From: Eubacteriales Family XIII. Incertae Sedis bacterium
GTDB lineage: Bacteria > Bacillota > Clostridia > Peptostreptococcales > Anaerovoracaceae
Direction of reading: 5' to 3'
DNA length: 10,595 nt
Assembly: GCA_031272745.1 (NCBI GenBank)
Contig: JAISTF010000066.1
Span: 1-10,595, forward strand
The notes under the pieces were generated by a model. It had not been told where the DNA came from. It did not search any database and saw nothing but the letters and a program-made list of their open reading frames with translations. Below are positions 1 through 5,634 of this stretch, one piece after another. The translations under genes were made by a program, and so were the position numbers. Numbering within the stretch: the first letter of the stretch is position 1; every line of letters starts with the position of its first letter.

Positions 1-1
1 C

Positions 2-988
2 GAGGGGAAGCCGGTCACGGCAAAGGATCTGAACGCGCAGGGCGCGATGGCGGCGCTGCTCAAGGACGCGCTGAAGCCGAACCTCGTGCAGACGCTCGAG
101 GGGACGCCGGCGTTCATCCACGGCGGGCCGTTTGCGAACATCGCGCACGGCTGCAACAGCGTGACGGCGACGCGCATGGCGCTGAAGCTCGGGGACTATG
201 CAATCACGGAAGCCGGATTCGGCGCGGACCTCGGCGCGGAGAAATTCTTGGACATCAAATGCCGCAGCACGGGGCTGAAGCCCAACGCGGTCGTGATCGT
301 CGCGACGGTGCGCGCGCTGAAGCACCACGGGGGCGTGGCGAAGGCGGACCTCGGCAACGAGAATCTTGCGGCGCTCGAAAAGGGCCTTCCGAACCTTTTG
401 CAGCATGTGGCCAACGTGACGCAGGTGTTCGGGCTGCCGGCGGTCGTCGCAATCAACCGCTTCCCGACGGACACGGAGCAGGAGCTCGCGCTCATCGAGA
501 AGCGATGCCGGAAGCTCGGCGTCAACGTCGCGCTTTCCGAGGTCTGGGGCAAGGGCGGCGAAGGCGGCGTTGCGTTGGCGATGGAGGTCGTGCGGCTCTG
601 CGAGGAGAAATCGACGCTGAAGCATCCCTACAAGGAAACGGACAGCATCGAGGACAAGCTCGTGAAGATTGCGAAGAAGGTCTACCACGCGGACGGCGTG
701 GCGCTGACGGCCGAGGCGAAGAAGCAGGCCGCGCAGCTGAAGGAACTCGGTTTCGGCGGGCTGCCCATCTGCATGGCGAAGACGCAGTACAGCTTCTCGG
801 ACAACGCGGCGTTGCTCGGCGCGCCGAAGGGCTTCGAGGTGGTCGTGCGCAACCTGAAGGTGTCCGCCGGCGCGGGCTTCATCGTTGCGCTGACCGGCGA
901 CATCATGACGATGCCGGGGCTGCCGAAGGCGCCGAGCGCCGAGCGCATCGACGTGGACGACAGCGGCCGGATCTCGGGGTTGTTCTAA
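2..988 (+). CDS. fhs: Formate--tetrahydrofolate ligase, C-terminal part (5' end outside window)
   Basis: ATP-dependent ligation of formate to tetrahydrofolate, giving 10-formyl-THF; a cytosolic entry point of formate into one-carbon metabolism. The reading frame is open from base 2, so the gene starts upstream. 328 residues are visible, against roughly 555 in the whole family, so the N-terminal P-loop part is missing. Family signatures are clear: the HGGPFANIAHGCNS segment near base 120, and the C-terminus with TGDIMTMPGLPKAP followed by the typical IDVDDSGRISGLF ending. The gene ends with TAA 40 nt before folD, and the same-strand neighbours are all C1/formate genes, so it is probably an early gene of that operon. 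The ATG at 47 is internal and not a start. Assignment is very secure; only the truncation by the window edge limits what can be said. Confidence 0.97.
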   Translation, partial: EGKPVTAKDLNAQGAMAALLKDALKPNLVQTLEGTPAFIHGGPFANIAHGCNSVTATRMALKLGDYAITEAGFGADLGAEKFLDIKCRSTGLKPNAVVIVATVRALKHHGGVAKADLGNENLAALEKGLPNLLQHVANVTQVFGLPAVVAINRFPTDTEQELALIEKRCRKLGVNVALSEVWGKGGEGGVALAMEVVRLCEEKSTLKHPYKETDSIEDKLVKIAKKVYHADGVALTAEAKKQAAQLKELGFGGLPICMAKTQYSFSDNAALLGAPKGFEVVVRNLKVSAGAGFIVALTGDIMTMPGLPKAPSAERIDVDDSGRISGLF

Positions 989-1028
989 GGGAAGCGGATG
1001 CGCGCGGACGGCGGAAAGAGGACGGACG

Positions 1029-1895
1029 ATGGCTACGATCCTGTACGGCAAGGCTGTCGCTGAGGCGATGAAGGAGCGCCTCGCAGCGGATGCGGCCGCG
1101 CTGACGGCGGGCGGCGTCACGCCGACGCTGGCCATCGTGCGCGTCGGGGCGCGGGAAGACGACATCGCCTACGAGCGCGGCGCGGAGAAGCGCTGCGAAA
1201 TCTTGGGTGTGGCGGTGCAGAAGTTCCTGCTTGCCGAAGACGCAGCGCAGGCCGAACTGCTATGCGTTATTGAAAAAATCAACGCGGATTCCGGCATCCA
1301 CGGATGCCTGTTGTTCCGGCCGCTGCCGGCGCAGTTCGACGAGGACGCGGTGCGGGGCGCGTTGGCGCCGGAGAAGGACGTGGACGGCATCACGGACGGC
1401 TCGCTCGCGGGCGTGTTCTCCGGATCCGGGCGCGGCTACCCGCCATGCACGGCGCAGGCTTGCATCGAGTTGCTCGCGCATTACGGCATCGACGTGTCGG
1501 GCAGGGACGCGGTCGTCGTCGGGCGCAGCCTCGTCATCGGCAAGCCGGTGGCGCAGATGCTGCTCGCGAGGAACGCGACGGTCACGACCTGCCATTCGCG
1601 GACGCGCGACCTCGCGGAGAAATGCCGCAGGGCCGATGTGCTCGTCGTCGCGGCGGGGCAACGGGGGCTCGTGGACGCGGAGAGCATCGAGCCGGGCGTC
1701 GTCGTCGTCGACGTCGGCATCAACGTGGACGCGGCGGGCGGCATCTGCGGCGACGTGCGGCCGGAAGCGCTCGAAGGCGCGGCGGCGTACACGCCCGTGC
1801 CCGGCGGCGTCGGGGCGGTGACGACCTCGGTGCTCGCGGCGCATGTGATCGACGCGGCGCAAAAGAGCGCATCATACGAAAAAGGACGGCTGTGA
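1029..1895 (+). CDS. folD: Methylenetetrahydrofolate dehydrogenase (FolD family), cyclohydrolase residues altered
   Basis: FolD normally oxidises 5,10-methylene-THF to methenyl-THF with NAD(P)+ and hydrolyses that to 10-formyl-THF. The 288-residue length is normal. Seen: the substrate-site Tyr48, the PLP motif at 98-100, KDVDG at 116-120 (keeping the conserved Asp119), PPCTA at 138-142, the nucleotide-binding GRSLVIGKP at 165-173, and TPVPGGVG near the C-terminus. Odd: four residues after Tyr48, where E. coli FolD has catalytic Lys54, there is Ala52; a Lys sits two residues later (Lys54 here). The position of E. coli Gln98 is Phe96 (LLFRPLP instead of LVQLPLP). These replacements are seen in a clostridial subgroup; from memory, the C. 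perfringens member was reported as a good dehydrogenase with poor or no cyclohydrolase activity. The start is ATG 1029, with a GAGGA-like ribosome site shortly upstream. Folate-dehydrogenase function is secure; the second activity is doubtful. Confidence 0.95.
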   Translation: MATILYGKAVAEAMKERLAADAAALTAGGVTPTLAIVRVGAREDDIAYERGAEKRCEILGVAVQKFLLAEDAAQAELLCVIEKINADSGIHGCLLFRPLPAQFDEDAVRGALAPEKDVDGITDGSLAGVFSGSGRGYPPCTAQACIELLAHYGIDVSGRDAVVVGRSLVIGKPVAQMLLARNATVTTCHSRTRDLAEKCRRADVLVVAAGQRGLVDAESIEPGVVVVDVGINVDAAGGICGDVRPEALEGAAAYTPVPGGVGAVTTSVLAAHVIDAAQKSASYEKGRL

Positions 1896-1899
1896 AACT

Positions 1900-2745
1900 T
1901 TGAACACGATCAAATCGGGAATCGAAATCGTAGAAGCGAGCGTCGCGGTCGCGAAGGCCAAGGCGGCGGGCGGCACGGTCAAGCTGCTCGTGCTCGGCAT
2001 CCTCGCGGGGGCGTTCATCGCGTTCGCCGCGCAGGGCTCGAATATGGGCGCGTTCAACCTGCTCGCCGACCCCGCGACCTACGGGCTCGGGCGCGCGTTG
2101 GCGGGGGCGATCTTTCCGGTCGGCCTGATGCTCGTGGTCATCGCGGGCGCGGAGCTGTTCACGGGCAACACGCTGATGATCGGCGCGGTCGTCAAGCGCG
2201 AAATCAAGCTCACCGCGATGCTGCGCAACTGGGGCATCGTCTATGTCGCAAACCTCGCGGGCTCGCTGCTGATCGTCTGGCTCATCGCCGCGTCCGGCCA
2301 ACTCCACGGCGGGGCCGACCTGCTCGGCGCGGTCACGATCAAGATCGCGGCCGGCAAGACGGCGCTCTCCTTCGGCAGCGCGTTTTCGCTCGGCATCCTG
2401 TGCAACTGGCTCGTCTGCCTCGCGGTCTGGATGGCGTTCGCGACGGGCAGCATGACGGGCAAGATCTTCGCGATCTTCTTCCCGATTTGGCTGTTCATCA
2501 CCTCGGGCTTCGAGCACAGCGTCGCAAATATGTACTACATCCCCGCCGGCATCGTCGCAAAGGGCCACGAGGCCTACGTCGCGGCGGCGCAGGGCATCGG
2601 CGTCACGGACGCGGCCCTCGCCGGCCTCTCATGGCAAGGCTTTTTTGTGAATAATCTAATCCCTGTCACTCTCGGCAACATCGTCGGCGGCTGTGTTTTT
2701 GTGTCGCTCGCCTACGTGGTTGCCTACCGGACGAAGGCAAAATGA
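1900..2745 (+). CDS. Formate/nitrite transporter (FNT family) channel
   Basis: Predicted inner-membrane pentameric channel for formate or a related small monovalent anion. The 281-residue protein has about six hydrophobic segments and the FNT hallmarks: ELFTGN at 85-90, the GFEHSVANMYYIP segment with the central pore His206, and NLIPVTLGNIVGG at 252-264. Between fhs/folD and the formyl-THF cyclo-ligase, formate is the most likely substrate; nitrite or hydrosulfide, carried by other FNT members, cannot be excluded. The start is TTG at 1900, 4 nt after the folD stop. No in-frame ATG occurs until residue 49, which would remove the first membrane helix. AAGGA at 1882-1886 is 13 nt away, a long spacing, so translation may be coupled to folD. 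The stop overlaps the next gene's start (ATGA at 2742-2745). Codons 248-258 include AAT, CTA, CCT and ACT, unlike the GC-rich codons around them. Confidence 0.93.
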   Translation: MNTIKSGIEIVEASVAVAKAKAAGGTVKLLVLGILAGAFIAFAAQGSNMGAFNLLADPATYGLGRALAGAIFPVGLMLVVIAGAELFTGNTLMIGAVVKREIKLTAMLRNWGIVYVANLAGSLLIVWLIAASGQLHGGADLLGAVTIKIAAGKTALSFGSAFSLGILCNWLVCLAVWMAFATGSMTGKIFAIFFPIWLFITSGFEHSVANMYYIPAGIVAKGHEAYVAAAQGIGVTDAALAGLSWQGFFVNNLIPVTLGNIVGGCVFVSLAYVVAYRTKAK

Positions 2746-3302
2746 CGGAGAGAAAATCCGCGCTCCGGAAGGAGATGCTGGCAGCGCGGGCCGCGATGGG
2801 CGTGGATGTCCGCGCCGCGGCGGATGCGGAAATCTTCCGGCGGCTGACGGCGTTGCCGGCGTATTTGGATGCGCGGACGGTCTTCCTCTACGTGAGCGTG
2901 GGGGACGAGCCCGATACGCGCGCGCTGATAGAAGATGCTTTGGCGCGGGGGAAGCGCGTCTGCGTGCCCCTCTGCGAACGGATGGGCGTCATGCGCGCCT
3001 GCCGGATCACGGGCGAGGCGGACCTCGTGCACGGAAAATACGGCATACCGGAGCCCGCTCCGGATTGCCCGACGGTGCCTTCCGACGAGATTGATCTGAT
3101 CGTCGCGCCCTGCGTCTGCTGCGATCGCGGCGGCTACCGCCTCGGCTACGGCGGCGGGTTCTACGACCGCTGGCTCGCAATGGCGTCGGCCCCGTCCGTC
3201 GTGCTGTGCTACGCCGCGCTGCTCGTGGACGCCGTGCCGCGCGAGCCGCACGACCGCCGCGCGGACTTGGTCGTCACGGACGCGGGGATCGTGACAATCT
3301 GA
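2742..3302 (+). CDS. 5-formyltetrahydrofolate cyclo-ligase (MTHFS)
   Basis: ATP-dependent conversion of 5-formyl-THF to 5,10-methenyl-THF, which removes a folate form that inhibits C1 enzymes and returns it to the pool. The 186-residue protein has the usual length. Seen: the N-terminal KSALRKEM helix typical of the family (residues 5-12), the SVGDEPDT strand/loop with Glu56, and the defining C-terminal nucleotide loop GGYRLGYGGGFYDR at 130-143. The ATG overlaps the FNT stop by 3 nt (ATGA), and GAAGG lies 4 nt upstream, so translation is probably coupled. It is the last gene of the formate/folate operon; the next gene has its own promoter. With FolD apparently impaired as a cyclohydrolase, this enzyme would be a second source of methenyl-THF, though not a replacement for cyclohydrolase. 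Commonly annotated as ygfA, fau or yqgN in model species. Confidence 0.95.
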   Translation: MTERKSALRKEMLAARAAMGVDVRAAADAEIFRRLTALPAYLDARTVFLYVSVGDEPDTRALIEDALARGKRVCVPLCERMGVMRACRITGEADLVHGKYGIPEPAPDCPTVPSDEIDLIVAPCVCCDRGGYRLGYGGGFYDRWLAMASAPSVVLCYAALLVDAVPREPHDRRADLVVTDAGIVTI

Positions 3303-3324
3303 CAATAATTTTGTAAATTATTGT
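3302..3324. promoter_or_regulatory. 23-bp AT-rich palindrome upstream of lexA (putative operator)
   Basis: ACAATAATTT and AAATTATTGT form perfect 10-bp arms around a TGT centre. It begins at the last base of the upstream stop codon and ends 13 nt before the lexA -35 hexamer, so its centre is near -60 of the predicted start site. There is no T-run directly after it, so it is not a good terminator. In this GC-rich window such an AT-rich perfect palindrome stands out. It could bind a dimeric regulator or act as an AT-rich upstream promoter element. I do not recognise the regulator. Confidence 0.5.
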
Positions 3325-3328
3325 ACGC

Positions 3329-3340
3329 AAACCGCTGTTT
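3329..3340. promoter_or_regulatory. Candidate LexA box overlapping the lexA -35
   Basis: AAAC-CGCT-GTTT has the half-site spacing of the Gram-positive LexA/DinR box (CGAAC-N4-GTTCG), but each arm differs from it by a base. It overlaps the -35 hexamer, where an autorepressor would act. An isolated GTTCG at 3367-3371 has no matching left arm. Suggestive only; the 4-bp arms are short. Confidence 0.3.
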
Positions 3341-3366
3341 ACATTTCGGTTTTTTTGTGGTATGCT
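3338..3366 (+). promoter_or_regulatory. lexA promoter (-35 TTTACA, extended -10 TGGTATGCT)
   Basis: TTTACA at 3338-3343 (5 of 6 to consensus) is separated by exactly 17 nt from TATGCT at 3361-3366, which is preceded by the TGn of an extended -10. Predicted transcription starts near 3373, giving a leader of only about 15 nt that begins with the AGGAGGTG ribosome site (3373-3380), 7 nt from the ATG. Confidence 0.7.
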
Positions 3367-3387
3367 GTTCGCAGGAGGTGACCGATT

Positions 3388-4026
3388 ATGGAACCATTGA
3401 AACCGAGAGAGCAGAAAATTTATGATTTTATGAAGCGCGAGACGCAGAAGAAGGGGTATCCGCCGACCGTGCGGGAAATCTGCACGGCGCTGAACATCCG
3501 CTCGACGTCGACGGTGCACAAGGACATCGCGCGCATCGACAAGAAGGGCTACATCCGGAAGGACCCCGCGAAGCCGCGCGCGATTTCCTTCATGGACAAG
3601 CTGAAGCACGACCCGCGCGCAAACGTCGACGTGCAGCGCGACGACATCGTGGACATCCCGCTCGTCGGGCATATCGCGGCGGGGCAGCCCGTGCTCGCGG
3701 AAGAGAACATCGAGAGCTTCTTCCCGGTGCCGGTCGAGTACGTGAAGGGCGACAATTTCATGCTCACGGTGCGCGGCGACAGCATGGTCGAGGCGGGCAT
3801 CCTCGACGGGGACAAGATCCTCGTGCGCGAGCAGAAGGTCGCGAGCAACGGCGAGATCGTCGTCGCGATGATCCAGGGCTTTGAGGCCGAGGCGACCGTG
3901 AAGACGTATTACAAAGAGGACGGGCATATCCGCCTGCAGCCGGAGAACTCGGCGTACAGTCCGATCATCGTGCAGGACGTGAAGATCCTCGGCGTGGTGA
4001 AAGGGGTCTTCCGGTATCTTCAGTAG
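3388..4026 (+). CDS. lexA: LexA SOS repressor (self-cleaving)
   Basis: Transcriptional repressor of DNA-damage genes, inactivated by RecA-stimulated self-cleavage. 212 residues, normal size for Gram-positive members. Domain 1 (about 1-68) is a winged helix-turn-helix, with PPTVREIC and the recognition segment RSTSTVHKDI, followed by the wing GYIRKDPAKPRAI. Domain 2 is the S24 peptidase fold: scissile Ala98-Gly99 in HIAAGQPVLA, nucleophile Ser132 in GDSMVEAGI, and general base Lys172 in EATVK. All catalytic residues are present, so it should be active. The Ser-Lys spacing is 40, slightly longer than in well-known LexAs because of a small insertion after VVAM. The start is fixed by a near-perfect AGGAGGTG ribosome site 7 nt upstream. 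It has its own promoter and sits alone between the folate operon and the dehydrogenase operon; no SOS partner gene adjoins it. Confidence 0.96.
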   Translation: MEPLKPREQKIYDFMKRETQKKGYPPTVREICTALNIRSTSTVHKDIARIDKKGYIRKDPAKPRAISFMDKLKHDPRANVDVQRDDIVDIPLVGHIAAGQPVLAEENIESFFPVPVEYVKGDNFMLTVRGDSMVEAGILDGDKILVREQKVASNGEIVVAMIQGFEAEATVKTYYKEDGHIRLQPENSAYSPIIVQDVKILGVVKGVFRYLQ

Positions 4027-4030
4027 CCGG

Positions 4031-4053
4031 ATTCTCGGAACAAGTCCGAGAAT
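4031..4053. repeat. Small palindrome after lexA (REP-like or hairpin)
   Basis: ATTCTCGGA and TCCGAGAAT form a perfect 9-bp stem with loop ACAAG, 4 nt after the lexA stop. No T-run follows directly, so it is a poor intrinsic terminator. The unit with its flank (CTCGGA-loop-TCCGAGAATGACG) resembles short dispersed palindromic elements found between genes in many bacteria. With only one copy in this window, the repeat nature is an inference. Confidence 0.4.
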
Positions 4054-4103
4054 GACGGCCACGGGCTGTTATTGTTTAACTATTGCGAATATTTCTGCGG
4101 GGC

Positions 4104-4132
4104 TTTTCACCGAAGGCATTCGGTGATAAAAT
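4104..4132 (+). promoter_or_regulatory. Promoter of the dehydrogenase/aminotransferase operon
   Basis: TTTTCA at 4104-4109 (4 of 6 to TTGACA) and TAAAAT at 4127-4132 (5 of 6 to TATAAT) are spaced by exactly 17 nt. Predicted start of transcription is near 4139, giving a leader of about 50 nt. The spacer is occupied by an inverted repeat listed separately. The stretch 4054-4103 before it is fairly AT-rich and shows nothing else I can name. Confidence 0.55.
4107..4126. promoter_or_regulatory. Perfect inverted repeat between -35 and -10 (likely operator)
   Basis: TCACCGAA-GGCA-TTCGGTGA: 8-bp perfect arms around 4 nt, lying almost exactly in the spacer of the promoter at 4104-4132. This is a classic place for a repressor, or for a spacer-binding activator of MerR type. 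No poly-T follows on either strand, so it is not a standard terminator. No regulator gene other than lexA lies near, and the site does not look like a LexA box. Confidence 0.55.
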
Positions 4133-4192
4133 GGTCACGGAGAACATATGAGACCCGGGACCGCTCGGGCAGGGAAAGGAGCAATGGAAACA

Positions 4193-5617
4193 ATGGCAGA
4201 TCTCGATTACAAAGGGTATGTGGCCGGGTTGGTGGAAAAAGCCCGGGCCGCACAGAAGATCGCGGAAGGGTATTCCCAGGAGCGCGTCGATGAGCTTTGC
4301 GAAGCCATCGCGTATGCGCTGACGATTCCCGAAGTCGCGCTCGAATTCGGCGAGAAGCTCGTCGCGGAGTCCAGCATGGGCGTCGCGAAGGACAAGCAGG
4401 CGAAGATGTACAGCAAGGTCAAGGGCAGCTGGGCGCAGATGAAGGGCAAGAAGTCCGTCGGTCTCATCGACAGCAACAAGGAGACCGGCATCGACACGTA
4501 CGCGAAGCCGATGGGCGTCATCGGCGCGATCATCCCGGTCACGAACGGCGAAGCCACGCCGGTCGTCAAATCCCTCATGGCGATCAAGACGCGCAACGCG
4601 ATCATCGTCGCGCCGCATCCGCGCGCGCGCAAGGTGAACGCGGAAGTCGTCGACGCGGTCCGCGCGGTGCTGAAGAAATTCGACGCGCCCGAGGATCTCG
4701 TGCAGGCGATCGCGCCCGAGTACGTCTCGGTCGATTGCAGCCAGCAACTCATGCTTCAGTCGGACTTCATCCTTGCGACGGGCGGCACCGCGATGGTGCG
4801 CCAGGCGTATTCGTCGGGCAATCCGGCGATCGGCGTCGGCACGGGCAACGTGGTCTGCATCGTCGACGAGACGGCGGACCTCGCGGACGCGGCGGACAAG
4901 ATCCTGCGTTCGAAGACGTTTGACAACGCGACGTCCTGCTCCACGGAAAACAACATCGTCGTCATCGAGTCCATCTACGACAAATGGGAAGAGGAGATGG
5001 CGAAGGTCGGCGCGGTCCTCATCAAGGAAGGCACGCCCGAGAAGGAGCGCATCCTGAAGACCATGTGGCCGGCGTCCCCCGCCAACCACGACCTGTCCCG
5101 CGACATCGTCGCGCGTCCGGCCGCGGAGATTGCGCGCCTCGCGGACGTCGATGTCCCCGAAGGCACGAAGCTGCTCCTTGTCGAGGAAAACGGCGGCTAC
5201 GGCAACGAGTTCCCGTTCACGGGTGAGAAGCTCTCGCCGGTCGCGGGCGTCCGCAAGGCGAAGGACTTCGAGCAGGCGCTCGAGCAGATGCTGAACATCC
5301 TCGAATACCAGGGCAAGGGCCATTCCGTCTCGATCCACACAAAGATCGACGACCGCGTGACGAAGCTCGGCGACGTCATCCCCGTCTGCAAAGTCGTTGT
5401 GAACCAGCCGCAGTCGCTCGTGAACAGCGGCAGCTGGACGTGCGGCTATCCGGTGTCGATGACGCTCGGTTGCGGCACCTGGGGCCACAACAGCATTTCG
5501 CACAACGCGACGTGGAAGGACCTTTTGAACTTCACATACGTCAGCCGCGAGATTCCGAACTGGCAGCCGTCGGACGACGAGCTCTTCAGCGATAAGATTC
5601 GGAGTGCATTCAAATAA
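4193..5617 (+). CDS. CoA-acylating aldehyde dehydrogenase (sulfoacetaldehyde/acetaldehyde dehydrogenase-like)
   Basis: Predicted NAD(P)- and CoA-dependent oxidation of an aldehyde to its acyl-CoA (reversible). 474 residues from ATG 4193; in-frame ATGs at 4184 (RBS only 2 nt away) and 4148 also exist. AAAGGAG at 4175-4181 best serves 4193, at 11 nt. Seen: PVTNGEATPVVKS in the cofactor half, GVGTGNV at 214-220 where hydrolytic ALDHs have ELGGK, and the thiol nucleophile Cys249 in FDNATSCSTEN. These place it with the AdhE/EutE/SauS-like acylating branch. The C-terminus has TLGCGTWGHNSISHN, resembling proteins annotated as acylating sulfoacetaldehyde dehydrogenase. It is co-transcribed with the class III aminotransferase 17 nt downstream, which suggests its aldehyde comes from transamination of an omega-amino compound. 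There are no shell-protein genes or EutE-type targeting signs, so microcompartment use is unlikely. Family secure, substrate open. Confidence 0.85.
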   Translation: MADLDYKGYVAGLVEKARAAQKIAEGYSQERVDELCEAIAYALTIPEVALEFGEKLVAESSMGVAKDKQAKMYSKVKGSWAQMKGKKSVGLIDSNKETGIDTYAKPMGVIGAIIPVTNGEATPVVKSLMAIKTRNAIIVAPHPRARKVNAEVVDAVRAVLKKFDAPEDLVQAIAPEYVSVDCSQQLMLQSDFILATGGTAMVRQAYSSGNPAIGVGTGNVVCIVDETADLADAADKILRSKTFDNATSCSTENNIVVIESIYDKWEEEMAKVGAVLIKEGTPEKERILKTMWPASPANHDLSRDIVARPAAEIARLADVDVPEGTKLLLVEENGGYGNEFPFTGEKLSPVAGVRKAKDFEQALEQMLNILEYQGKGHSVSIHTKIDDRVTKLGDVIPVCKVVVNQPQSLVNSGSWTCGYPVSMTLGCGTWGHNSISHNATWKDLLNFTYVSREIPNWQPSDDELFSDKIRSAFK

Positions 5618-5634
5618 GCAAAGAAGGTGATAAC

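Noticed and set aside
1720..2568. A 282-codon - strand frame over folD and the FNT gene
   Set aside because: Crosses two well-supported + strand genes and is low-complexity (Arg/Asp/Ala rich).
3388..4026. A phage-type CI/UmuD-like repressor instead of LexA
   Set aside because: The N-terminal winged helix and PPTVREI pattern are those of LexA; phage repressors have a different helix-turn-helix domain, and no phage genes are near.
4107..4126. Intrinsic terminator of lexA
   Set aside because: The hairpin is good, but no T-run follows and it lies between -35 and -10 hexamers with 17-nt spacing, so an operator is the better reading.
4148..4192. Start of the aldehyde dehydrogenase at ATG 4148 or 4184
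   Set aside because: 4148 has no ribosome site and the added residues look like leader DNA; for 4184 the AAAGGAG is only 2 nt away. 4193 was preferred, though 4184 is not excluded.
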